From contig NC_090120.1 of assembly GCF_023973825.1 (NCBI RefSeq), positions 2,210,501 through 2,274,500 on the forward strand: a DNA stretch of 64,000 bases, given 5' to 3'. Position 1 is the first letter of the stretch. The number at the start of each line of letters is the position of its first letter. A program made the translations under genes and the position numbers. Source of the stretch: Plasmodium brasilianum (taxonomy: Eukaryota; Apicomplexa; Aconoidasida; Haemosporida; Plasmodiidae). Below are positions 50,557 through 63,292 of the stretch, piece after piece. A model generated the notes under the pieces. It saw only the letters and a list, made by a program, of their open reading frames with translations. It was not told the DNA's origin and made no database searches.

Positions 50557-53500
50557 AATGAATAAAAATTAATGCTCAAGTTGCAAGTAACAATCTGAAG
50601 GTAAAATAAAAATATACATCTTTTTATTGATCGATGGGGATATTTTAAATTAAGATAACTTAATAGGTAGGAATTATAAAATTATTATTTACATAAAAAT
50701 TTATATGGGCAATACGAGATAATTAAAAGCTCTTACATTTATTTGTATGCCTGTTATATTCTTTTACGTTAAATAAATATAACTGAAGATATATAATAAT
50801 CATATTTTGATATTAAATTAACACATGTATCTCCATATAAATGTAATGCACCATATATAAAGAAAAAACCAAATACTGAAAATAACAAATTGCACATAAG
50901 TAAAGTTTATAAGTAATATAAAATTTATTCTGTACAGTTATCTTTAATATCTATATAACTTCTATTGTTTTTCTTATTAGTAAGAACATATAAATACTAT
51001 TAAAGGAATTAATGTGAGTAATTCTTTTTATTCTTTTTTTTTGTAAAATATATAATCTATATACCAAAAGATTTATAATACTGAAAGAATATTTCTTTTT
51101 TATTTTATTACTTTGATATTTATTTTTTGTATTAATCATTTTTAGTGCTATATATTTTTTGTTAATACATTTTATGTTTACTATTTACGGTCTATAAATG
51201 AGTACCACAATATATAAATTATATTTAATTGTCTCTATGGTTACCTAAAGTACAAACAACTAAAATATAATACCACTTAATATTATATGTATATTTATAT
51301 ATAATATTTACCTAAAAATTAATTATTTATAATTTATATTATATAATTATAAATTATTAAAACGGTATAATTTAATATTTATTTATATGTTCTTCGGTAT
51401 GTGGCTATCACCACTTCTGGGTATAAATTATTGAAAGTGCAACAAATTCTATTTAATAAAATATATGCCTAGGTATACTGATTAATGAATATAAAATTGT
51501 ATACTTACTATAAATATGAAAAATTATTAGTTGTGCTTATAGCAAAAATATTATACTATAAGCTTAAACATAGGTAAAATAAATTAAATGCTTATGCTAA
51601 AAAATAATAACATTGCAATCATAGGTAAATTACATAATATATTATGTTAAATAGTACAATAAATAATGAAGTATCATAATTATATTTCTGTAATTATTAA
51701 TATATATGTTAGAATATAAATATTAAAAATATTTAATTAATTTTTCTGGTTTTTACTGAATTTGATAAATTTATGTAAATATAATTTTAACACTACTGAT
51801 AATTATATTAGCATGCATACTAAAAAGGATTATATAATATTTTATAATACTTTTTATCAATTCATATTATAAATGGAATTACAAGACAATATAAATGTGT
51901 TTGAAAAGCATAGATTATTTTGTTATAATGCAAATAAATTATTTACAGTTTTAATACTTCCTTTGAAACAAGACAATATAAATGTAGAACAGTAAGAAAA
52001 TTAATAAAAGAATTCTAATTTCTAATGAATTTTTGTAAATAATTAACATAATCACTTAATATGTTATAGTTATTTTCAAGGAATCGAAATTTATAAAAAA
52101 TTAATTTTTTCATGTATATATAATTTTTAATTTGAAATTTTTGCAAATATATTTTTCTACTCTTTTTTTTCATTTAATTCTTTACATTCTATCATATTTC
52201 TTTTAAAAAAATTTTTATTAGTAACAATATATTAGGAAAAAATAATTTATCATTTATCAAGATATTATATATTTAATTTTTGTATTTGAATATATTACAT
52301 ATATGGTAAATAAAATACATAATTAGTATGTAATAGTAGATGTTTATGTTAAAAATAAAAGAAAATATTATTTTCTCAAATATCTGAAAGCATTTTGAAA
52401 GAGCTGCTTAATGATAATTTTCAAATATATATATACGAAATTTTTGTTTTCTTTTTTTTTTTCTCTCTATACTATTCTATAAATTTATGAAAAAATATTT
52501 TTTTTTGTGGATATATTTTTTATTATTTTATTTTTACGTTTGATCAAATTTATTGTATATTACTGCAGTGTATTCATGACATTTAATTTTAAATAATATA
52601 AAATTAATAAATATTTTTAAAAATTATTTAATATTTTTTTCTATAACTAGATCTATTTTATTTATATATTTTAAAATAATATTTATTATTGAAAAATGTG
52701 TTTGAATATATGAAATTTTCAAGTCAATAACTGTAATGAAATTCAAATATATATACGTACAGAAAAGTATATAGATGAAAATAAATGTAAAAGTAATGCT
52801 ATTTAGAATACTTTTGTGGCTTTATTATATTTTTTCTTATTTAATATAAATAAACAATGTAGTAACTATAATATAAATGTTTGTAAAAATCTTATACTAA
52901 TTTAAAATTATAGTTCATATTATTTTATAGTGTACTTTTTACTTATCTATGTATTCTAATACTGCAAGTCATTTTAAACCATAATATAAATGAAAAATAT
53001 GATATAAAAATATATTGTATGATAAATATATTGCAATATTATGTATAATGTTTTACTTTTGTATATAAATGTAAACTAACAACATACTATGTAATAAATT
53101 TTTGATTATATGCTTTTACTAATAATGGAACAAATTGTATTTATCGACATCATAATAATATAAAATATGTAAAGTTATGATTATATTTTAATTAATATCA
53201 TTTAATCCTAATGGATAGCATATTATTATTATATTCATAATGTGTTTAATTTTAAATTCTTAAGTTATAGCACTGATATTTTAAATATAGTGTTCTATAA
53301 TCTATTATATTCTCATTATTTAATTATAAGAGTACATATGTTAATATGTGTGTTTAATTATACATTAAAATATAAGATATTCTTTATATTACTAATTTTT
53401 ATTTAATTAAATGATAAATCGGTTTATCCATTGTAGCTACTTTAAAGTTACAATTATTTAATTACTAAATTATACTTTTTGTTAAATATCCATTTATATA

Positions 53501-56500
53501 TATTATATTGAAGCATAGATCATACGAAATATTATTTATCCTAACTATATTCATGTTAATCAATGGTACGGATAATAGACATCCAATTAAAATATTGTTT
53601 TTTGATATTTTGTGCCCGTCTGCTTCATAATTTACAATTTTGCATAAAATATTTGTATTTTAATTTCACAAATTTTTTTCACATTACTAAATTAGTTCCC
53701 ACATTTTTTTTTATTGTTCTTTTAGTTTTACTGTCAGTTATATAACGATATATTTGCAATATTATTATTAGAAAAAATAATTCTAATCTTTATTTCTGAA
53801 TTTTTAACTTTACACTTCAAGTGCATTATTTTAGAGATTATTTTATATTCATAAAAATAATTATTATTGAACATTTATATATTAGAATATTTTATAGATC
53901 TATATATTATATAAAACTTATTGTTTCCTGAATAAGGTAATCATATTCAGTGACATAATTGTTACCTGGCCATTATTTTTAAGTATGCATTTAAAAAGTG
54001 GTATATTTTTTTGGAATATAACAGAAAAGTTAAAAAATTTTTTAATAGTATTAAAAAACATTATTTATTTGTAAATACAAGACTATTATGGCAATTAAGC
54101 ATTGTCTTAATATATAAGAGTGTTTCTTGTAGAGTGTTCACATTTTTAAGTAGAATAATTTATAATTTAAAAAAAAAAAAAACTTTATGGGAAATATTGC
54201 AATATATATTAATAAAATTATTGAAAATAATTATATATATTCATATGAACCACAATAAGAAGATTCATCTACAAGTGACGCTCGATCCTCGAACAAGGAT
54301 TTTACTGAAACCAAATATCATTGAGATTCATTGATTTTATTTGGTACATTAATATATTTTAAGATTGTTACAGTTTTAAACTTCGCTACATGATTCTTAC
54401 GAATACCGTAATCATTGTTAATGTTTTATCGTTGGGTACAAAATATATTTTAATTTCTTACAACACATTTATTAATACGGTTACATATTAATTTATATTT
54501 TTGGCAATAGATAACATTTCCATATATAATAAATGAAATGTACGAATTTTCTAGAAATAGAAAGAAAATAAAATGTATCAAACATGTAAAAAAGATGAAT
54601 GTTTCAAATAATTTATTTATATAATAAAGCTAAAGAAAAAATATATTTAAAATAGTAATACTTGAAAGCATATAAATAATTAATAAATTCGATAAAAATT
54701 GGTTATTTTAGTGAATATATTATTTTTTGTAGATTTCGTTGTATAAATTATTATAAATATGAAAAAATGTTTTAGAAATTGAAATTTAATAATATTTTAT
54801 ATTCATTTACTTTTATTTGTATTTTTAAAATATTAATAATTAAACATATAAATGACATAATAAGGAAAGTATTTAAACTTTAGTGCTATATTATAAATGT
54901 AGTAGGCGTATGACATATATAAGAAATAAAAGAAAAATTAAATATTTTTCTGTAAATTAATATTTTTATATATGGTCTCATTATTTAAAGAATGTAAATA
55001 ATATAGATTTATAACGAATTGTTTTTTAAAATAAATAGATCAAAAAATACTTAGGATCAATTAATGTTTCTAAAAATAACAATATTTACAAATAAATATT
55101 TAGCAGTATTTTATTATATAGTGCACTTATTTCTCATAATATATTTTACAATTTTTGTGTATAGATTATTATAAATTTTTATAATGGATTAAAGAACATT
55201 ATATACATAAGCGCTAAGTAAGAGAAAAAATGTGAGCTGTTCAAAATGTTCGAAAAAATAGAACCTAAAAGGTCTTCATAAAAATTATAATGAAAATAAT
55301 ATACATATTAAAAAATCAAAATATGTTAATTTTAATATATGTAATTTGTTTTTTTTTTGTTTTTGTAAATTATAAATAGTATTTTGGTTTCATCTATTTT
55401 TTTTTTAAGTTTTAATAATTAACTGGAAAAATAGTAATTTTTAAGGAGATCAAATATATAAAGTTAAAGTTCTTTTGACTAGAATATTTTTTTATAAAAC
55501 TTTTATGTAATTAAATTTCTAATGGTTACAATATGTAAGAGATATATATTGGAATAATACATTTATACATATTTATTCCAGTTGCCATGTAAAATATGTT
55601 TCTAGGATTATGTATTTTCAAAATAATATATAAAAAGTAATTTATTCTTTCTAATATTATGAATTGAATAATCACTAAGTCATATATCTTAGTTAAATGT
55701 ATTTTTATTATTTCACAATTTTATAAGAATATTATTTCATATATATATCATTAGTAAATTTGTTTTAGTTGATATTTAAATTAATGAAATTTAAAGTAAC
55801 AATTATATATCTGCTTAACCTTTAAACTTTTTTTTTTTTTTAATGTTCTTATATTTCTTTTGAATATATATATTAAAAAAGAAATTTAAAAATCTATGTA
55901 TATTAATGTAAAAAAATTTTTTTTAGATGGAGGATATAACCTAAACGTAATTAAAAATAATGATTTTCAAATATTAAGGTGCAAAAATAAAAAATCACAC
56001 CTTGTTTGCTATTAGAATATATATTTCTACATAGATTAAGTAGTTCCATAAATTTCTATCTTAAAAAGAAATTATATACTATAAAAAAGTATATTTACTT
56101 GAGGAGGAATTAATGCATTTGTCCTAATTAATATAATTAATATGTTTTTTTTCTTATATTATTATGATTATTGTATTATTATAATAATTGATATTTTATT
56201 AATAAAAATCAACGTTTTCAAAATAAAAATTTATATAATCAGAATTATTAATTGTTTATAATTTTTAACATTATTAATTATTTTCTTAATATATAGAGGA
56301 ATATATTATATTTATATTCTCTACATTCTACATAGTGTATAAACTCAATATTTACATATAATATGTATTCGAATATTTTTTTCATAATTTATTCTGAAAA
56401 AGGTTAATAAAAATATTATATCATTATAACACTACACTGAATATTTAAATTATATATTTTAAATATATATGTATTAAATCGAATTATATGATTTCAGAGA

Positions 56501-56738
56501 AAGTTATTTTTTTTTTTAATAAAATTAAGATAAATATTACATAATGCATTTTAAAAATTAACTTTGGTTATAGAACATGTAACGTATATTATAGTTATAT
56601 ATATTTTATTATATATTTATACAGAAATAATAAATTTTTTTTTATTATTTTAAATATTTCGTTTTATCATTAGAAGTATATTCTATTATTATTAACTTCT
56701 TCTTTATTGATTATATTATGATATTAAATATCTGTATC
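50557..56738. other. Long intergenic region upstream of STP1 and fam-m
   Basis: The two intact genes STP1 (minus) and fam-m (plus) diverge from this 6-kb region, so both promoters lie here. Weak candidates only: a frame at 54011-54334 with a TTG start, containing an 11-13 A run, whose less AT-rich 3' end at 54250-54330 can be read in more than one frame; a hydrophobic ORF at 53563-53745, with an alternative open frame antisense to it; and a short stretch near 55225 (KKCELFKMFEKIEPKRSS). None can be assigned. Repeated fam-type upstream words occur at 56290-56352, with the element at 56463. Confidence 0.5.
56463..56491 (+). promoter_or_regulatory. Shared upstream element of fam genes, copy 4
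   Basis: ATATATGTATTAAATCGAAT followed by TATATG, about 248 bp upstream of the fam-m ATG. It is more diverged than the copies at 21192 and 60982 but has the same spacing. Confidence 0.35.
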
Positions 56739-57723
56739 ATGGAACGAAAAACAAAGATCCTCTTACTTTTTAATATTGTTGAGCTTATCCTATTATCTTG
56801 GGTGCTTCATTTTAACAGTGATGTTGTATGAAAATATCATTTAAGGATATTTGAAATCATAATATTTTTTAGTTTTTTTCTGTATTAATACCTTTTTTTT
56901 ACCTCTGTATTATTAATACAATTAAATAAAAAATATTTACATTTTTTTTTAGGGCATGTTTGACATGCCATTGAATAAGTATTGCAATTGTACGAAAGAA
57001 TTAGAAGCAAGAAATTATCGATTACTAGAAGGATATAAGTATAATATCGATTCAAAGGTTATATTTACTAAAGAAGAGATGCCAAATATTGGTTTGACCA
57101 ACAAAAAAGATATATGTAACAGTGAGAAAGAAGTACAAAGCAAAATGAATAAAACAAATGGATGTTCACCAAGTATAACAAGAAGTCGTAAAAAAGATAT
57201 GAATAAAAAATCTTGTACATTTGAAATTAAAAAATATTCCCATTTGGAAAAAAAAATATTTAAGGAACTCGATTATGAGAATTTTCTTAAAAAAAACAGA
57301 TTAATTACTGATAAGATGTACAAAAAAATAATGCTTAAAAAATACAGATTACGAATTACTTTACCTTTATTATTTTTTTCACTGTTATTAATCATACTCT
57401 TAGTAGATTTATCATGGGGGTTGATTGATGAGAATGATGGGGGGTTATGGGGTGCATTAGGGGTTTCTACCTATTTAGATAGCTTGGCTAATGGTTCTCT
57501 GAAAAGCTTTTTAGAAATATTGAAAAATTTCGAAGGTTTTTGGAAATCTGCTTTTAATGCAACATCGAGTACAGTTAGTGAAAAACTCGTATTAAGGCAT
57601 TTATTTGGTATACTAATATATTTCATACCGTTCGTTATATTGGGTTTCACATTAATATTAGGGATTATGTATTATCATAAAAAAGTTAAAAAATATGAAA
57701 AAATCAAGTTCAGAAAAAGGTAA
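56739..57723 (+). CDS. fam-m: fam-m protein (exported, two membrane segments)
   Basis: Exons are 56739-56825 and 56953-57723 (donor GTATGA, acceptor CATTTTTTTTTTAG, phase 0), giving 285 residues. The 29-codon exon 1 encodes MERKTKILLLFNIVELILLS and WVLHFN, a clean signal sequence. The PEXEL-like motif NYRLLEGY has its Arg at residue 52. The linker is Lys/Ser/Cys-rich. The block KKYSHLEKKIFKELDYENFL precedes helix 1 (about 163-182). An insert rich in Gly, Trp and Leu separates it from helix 2 (about 245-270), and the tail is YYHKKVKKYEKIKFRKR. It forms a same-strand doublet with the fam-l at 61.2 kb, the arrangement reported for these families. It is thought to be exported to the host cell; function is unknown. 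No damage is seen. Confidence 0.92.
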
Positions 57724-58021
57724 ATGAATAGTAAGAGATATTATTCTTTCTAAAAGGAAATATCTAATAAGAACTAATATATATTATCTTTAGTGATATT
57801 CTTAATAAATATTCTCAAAACAGTATAAATTTTATAAGTAAATTTACATAAATATACCCATTCGTATATTCAACTGTAAAATAATATGTCTTAATTTTTT
57901 TTGTGAATATAAATATTTTAAGTTTTTTAAATGTGTTCATTAATATGTTATCTCTGTTTAATGTCGCATTTTCGATTTTTTTATATGTAAGTAGGTTTTT
58001 ATGAGAAATAAATTTTTCTGA

Positions 58022-58040
58022 AATAAAATTAATATATAAT
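58022..58040 (+). promoter_or_regulatory. Shared downstream element of fam genes, copy 4
   Basis: AATAAAATTAATATATAAT, 299 bp after the fam-m stop at 57723, close to the copies at 13199 and 62416. Confidence 0.45.
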
Positions 58041-60981
58041 AGGATAATTTACATAAATATATTTTAATATTATGTTAATTTATAAATATAATACGTGGTA
58101 CTTCGTATTTTTCTACAGCTGAATCTAAAATTATTATTTATGGAAGTAATTATTAAAATGTATTATTAGATTTATATTAACTATAAATACGTCCTATTTT
58201 ATAATTTATGTAAGAATGTGAATCTGTTTTGTTGCATTTACATATACATATTTTTAATTAGAAAAAATATAATATATATTATAAAAAGTGTCTTTTATGA
58301 AATATGTTTTATAGAATATATTTTTTGTTAATCCCTTTTTGAAAAAGGTAGAGATGTTTGGGGATGGTTTAAAAGAAAAAAAAAATGTATATAATTAAAT
58401 AATATATATATTAAATATTGATTAATTTTTATAGTTTTTTAAATTAAAATAATAAATATTTAAAATTAAAGGAAGAGCTAAAAGAATTTAATTTATTATT
58501 AGTGTATTCGGCTGCGATATTAAAGATAATTTTGGAAATTCTACTTAAATATATATAATATTGAAAATATATAAACTATATAATTTGTTAATTTTTTTTT
58601 ATTACAAAACAATAAAAGAAATTAGTTTAAGTTAATTGCAGATGAATGTATTATATTGTGGAATTGTTTTGTCTTGTTTTGTTTTTAATGATCATATATA
58701 TTTTAATGTGTCCTATATATCTATGAATATAAAAATTCTCTTTATCTGTAAACAATCTATATTTATTTTATTTTTGAAATAATAGATTAAAGTGTATTTA
58801 AATATTTATATATGCGTTCTATTTTTCAATATTGTCTATAATTATGTAGTGTGTAAAAGTTTGAAAACATTTTAAATATATATGAAAATATAAGTATTTT
58901 ATAGAAACAATTAATAACATCTTCAAAATAATTACAATTTATTAAACACAATAAATAAGAAAAAACAATTATATTTTTATAGATAATTTATAAATAAAAT
59001 GGTTATAATTTGTTAGATAATTTTTAACAATTTGTATGTAAAAAATTATATATTTTTTCGTTTTGTTTCATTTAATATATATAATACAGAAATTTGGTTA
59101 TGGGATGGTTTTTCGAATATTTTTATTTGTTAAAATTGATTTTATATAGATATAAATGAACGCAAAAACATAAAGTTTATATATTTTTTAGTTATTACAC
59201 TTAAATACACTTTTAAAAAATATTTTTATATAAATAAATTGTCTCATTCATTATTATTTCTTTGTAAAAAGCATACTCAAGTTAAAGGGAATATGATATT
59301 ATGATGTACAAGCAGTTGTTCCTAGGAAAGTGAAAATATAACTAATGTACATTTTAATTAAAAGATCAATTATTTTTGTATTTTTTTTTTAATTTTATAA
59401 ATTAATATAATATATTCAAATATTTTATTTCATTCAAAAAAAATATATATCTATTGATATATGTAACAGTTCTATTATAACAACAAGTATTTTATTTTTT
59501 GTTTTTTTATTATATTATTGTTACTTATGAATATGTAGAGTTAAAAAAAAAATAATAAAAAATATAGTACATAATTATAAATAATTTTCATTAAAATTAT
59601 GTAATACCACTTAAACGCAAAGATTACAACTTTTAAAAATTATGGTACGAATATAAAACAGAAGTCTTAATTTGACTTTAAAATAGATACTAATTCATAT
59701 ATTAGGTAGAATAAAGTAAATTTAATTTTTTAAATATATTATAAGCTAAAAAAGTAATATATTAATTGAAGGAGTAATTGGTTCATATGTTATAATTTAA
59801 GAAACATAATATTATATTTTTTTTCATTGAATTTTTTTTATTATTTTATTGTTATAATAATTGATATTTTTCCTTAATAATAAGCAGTGAAATATAATGT
59901 TTATAATATTTGATTATTATTAGGATAATATTTATATAATTTGTAATTAATATTTTAATAATAGATAAACATACTATATATGTATTCTATATGTTGTATA
60001 TTTTATGGGAACTCAATATTTCAAAATAATATGGAATAAATTTTTTTTCCCTTAGTTTATTAAGAAAAGGATTTGTAAAAATACTATTTAATTAGTACAC
60101 TCGATGAAATAATTTAATAATATACCTAGTATAATTAGGAATAAATTTAAATTATTTCATTTTAATTAAAGTGTATTTTTTAAAAATATTAAAATAAAAA
60201 CTTTATTATACGTTTATAAATATATTTTTCTTTATATATATTACAAAATTTATTACAGCAATGAACATTTCATTAATTATTTACGAAGAAATAATAATTT
60301 TTTTTTTTTTAATATAAGGTATTATTATAATTCGTTAAAATATGTTATTACATGAAAAAATTACCTATACGCGTATATGTAAGGAATAATTCTCTTGTAA
60401 TTTTACGATTTTCTTTTTTTCTAATTGAATTACAATATTTAAAATATAAATTAATAAGGAAAAAAAACAAAAAAAAAATGGATAAATTTAAAAATATTTT
60501 ATTTACAATTAAACAGTGACTTAAATATAAAAATAATAATTTACAAAAATAAATGCATAATCATAAGAAATTATTTCTTAGATTTCTTTATGAATATATT
60601 TCCTTGTAAATTAGATATTACATTATAAATTATATTTTTTTAATTATATTTAGAATATCAAAAAAACTGCTTATGAATAATAGGAGACTAAAGCATGGAT
60701 TATAATTAACACAACGCAAAATATTTTCTTTATTTGCTATTTCACGCTTTAATAATTAATATTTATTAAGAATAAAATATAGTTGTCCTAAAATATGATG
60801 CTTGTAAAATTAGTAATAAAAACAGGATAAATTCCTTAGTAGCTTAATAAGTATTTTAACATATAGAGGAGCTTATTATATATATATTCTATACATTCTC
60901 TATTGCTTATAAACTGAATATTTCCATATAATAAAAAATATTTAATACTGAATTAAATAAAAAATTAAATTATATATATTG

Positions 60982-61010
60982 TATATTTATGAATGAATTC
61001 AAATTCTTTT
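60982..61010 (+). promoter_or_regulatory. Shared upstream element of fam genes, copy 5
   Basis: TATTTATGAATGAATTCAAA, about 220 bp upstream of the fam-l ATG at 61229. It is the best match to the copy at 8746, which belongs to a fam-m gene, so the element is shared across the two families. Confidence 0.45.
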
Positions 61011-61228
61011 ATTTTAATGATACAATTTGTTTTTTTATAACATTTAGGTAAAAAATATATAATACCTTATTATATATCTTTTTATATGTAGTTGTTTAAT
61101 TGTACATTATAGTTGTATATATTTTATTAATATCTTACTAAAAAGCAAAAAGTATTAATAAAAAAAAATATTATGTTATTATTAATTTATTCATTAGTTT
61201 GTATTTTATAATATTATAGATATATAAT

Positions 61229-62110
61229 ATGGAACTAAAAATTAATCCAATCTTATTTATTATAATAACTACTTTTACTTTTTTAAAGAGGATTTTCTCT
61301 TTTAACCATGATGGGGTATGATAATATTTGTTATGTTATTGTATTATACTTAATTTCCGCGTTTTTTTTTTATTAATACCGTTTTTTACAATTAAAATAT
61401 TTGTTCATTTGAATAATAATCTTTTTTTTTAGTTAACTTTTAACAAATTTGTAGGTGAGAATTTTATGCAGTTTAGAATATTAGACAAAAGAAATTATCG
61501 ATTACTAGCAAAATGTAAAAAGGATAAAGATTCAAATAACATATATTTAAATGAATTTTTTCCAAATAATGGTAAAAAAGAAAATAAATATATAACTAAT
61601 AATAACAAATGGAATAAAGAAAAAAACACGAAATCCAACAAAAGTTTATTAAATAAAGCTCAGTATTATACAGAAGTCATAGATTACAATAATGGAATAT
61701 TTGATGGAAAACATTTTCATTTTGAAAAAAAATTAATAAGAAAAAAAGATTATGATGCTTTTCTAGAAAAAAAGAGGAGAATTAGAGATATATCTTTAAA
61801 AAAAATAAAATTTATAAGTTACAGAATTGGAAGTGCCATATTTTTACTTTTTTTCTTGTTGGGAATAGGTTTGCCTATATTACAAGGATTAAAGCTATTA
61901 CAAAAAGCTGGAGATGCGATTAAAAATTTAGGATCTATGAGTAGTGTGTGGTCAGCTATAGAAACATGTTTAGGTCAGGCAAAAAATCATTTTTTTTTTA
62001 TAGCATTTAGCACAATTATCTTGATATTAGTTGTTATACTTGTAATAGTAATTCCTAAAATTTTAAGAAATAATGAAAAATATAACAGAATTAAGGCTAT
62101 GTATGAGTAA
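61229..62110 (+). CDS. fam-l: fam-l protein (exported, two membrane segments)
   Basis: Exons are 61229-61315 and 61433-62110 (donor GTATGATAA, acceptor ATCTTTTTTTTTAG, phase 0), giving 254 residues. The 29-codon exon 1 encodes a signal sequence (ILFIIITTFTFLKRIFSF). KRNYRLLAKCKKDKDSNN holds the PEXEL-like motif, with Arg at residue 52. The characteristic fam-l block LNKAQYYTEVIDYNNG follows, then FDGKHFHFEKK and KKDYDAFLEKKRRI. Helices lie at about 161-181 and 216-238, with a short basic tail (NNEKYNRIKAMYE). It is second in the fam-m/fam-l doublet. Published modelling suggested an RH5-like fold for these families, hence proposals of an adhesion role; that is not shown by this sequence. Confidence 0.92.
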
Positions 62111-62415
62111 AGTGCATAACATGAAACATGTTTTTTTATATGACTTATTTATATGAAACGTTATATGTAATATCTTTAGTTTATATACTTAATAAACATA
62201 CATATTGTTTATATAATTTTATTAATGTACATGGGTTTAGAACTTAATCCTTATAATTAATACTCAAAATTATGTTCTTTGTTTGTTGGTAAATTTGAAT
62301 GCATTAATGATTGTCATTTTTTATTATAAATTATTGTTGAAACAAAATAAAATAACATCATGTAATATATGCATTTCTGTATATAATTAGATTCTTATAA
62401 GAAACATATATATGT

Positions 62416-62436
62416 GAGTTAAAATTAATATATAAT
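62416..62436 (+). promoter_or_regulatory. Shared downstream element of fam genes, copy 5
   Basis: GTTAAAATTAATATATAA preceded by GTGA, 306 bp after the fam-l stop. Its core is identical to that of the copy 288 bp after the fam-m relic stop at 12911. Confidence 0.45.
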
Positions 62437-63266
62437 ATTAATGAAGAAGTGTTAGAATTTCCGTTTTAAACGAAAAGTACTTGTATTGTATTTTATATTC
62501 TAGAAGAATAATATAATTATCTGTAGACATACTTAAGAAATTATATGATGAACTTTACATTAAAAATTAATATTTTTTTTTTGTATTTAATGTAAAGTAA
62601 TATATATATTATGTTACAATGATTTCTATATATTTTACTCCAATATAAACATAATATTTGTTATATAAATAATTTTTATTAGAAATATGGCATAACATAT
62701 AAGCTATTATTAATAATTTTTGTAAGAAGTTTGATTTTGTTTCTTTAACGGTGTACGTAGGGAATTAGAATTGGATAATAAAATAATGTTCTTATAAAAT
62801 ATTATTTCTTTGGTAATTAGGATCAATATTTTAATTTTATCCATGTTACTATTTTATTTTATTTTATTTAATAAGATTATGTATTTTATAAGTATATAAT
62901 TAATTTATAAATAGAAAAAAATAAACTTCATTATTTTAAGAAAATGAAATATATTTTTATTCATATATTAAAAAAGAATATATGTTATAAGAAAAAAAAA
63001 TTTTAATCTTTAACAAAATTTTTATTTTTTTAAATCCTATATTTTTATTATTTAAATGAAAGCAATTCTTTTGTTACAGAAATTATTTTTTTATAGAAAA
63101 TAAATTATTAAAAGTATGTTGAATTTGTTAGTAAGCTGAGTAAATAGTTTATATAGATTATGTTAAAAACATTGCAAGATGACATTACATAAATTAATTA
63201 GGAACAAAATGTTACAATAATATTTTTATAATTTTATTAATTATGTACATAATGATGTACAAGATT

Positions 63267-63292
63267 TATATATATATATATATATATATATA
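63267..63292. repeat. (TA)n microsatellite
   Basis: An uninterrupted TA tract of about 26 bases, followed by further imperfect AT-rich repeats to about 63320. Confidence 0.9.

Larger units (their letters stand above)
57724..61228. other. Intergenic between fam-m and fam-l, with an orphan upstream block
   Basis: This contains the fam downstream element (58022), a short open stretch at about 58319-58396 (NPFLKKVEMFGDGLKEKK) of unknown origin, and two fam-type upstream blocks. The block at about 60860-61010 precedes the fam-l. The other, at about 59840-60025 (ATTGTTATAATAATTGATAT; later GGAACTCAATATTT), is followed by no recognisable gene. A tiny frame at 60479 (MDKFKNILFTIKQ) vaguely resembles a fam exon 1 but stops at once. 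Confidence 0.5.

Noticed and set aside
50951..51139. 62-codon minus-strand ORF
   Set aside because: Low-complexity chance frame. It lies upstream of STP1 but has no link to its exon 1.
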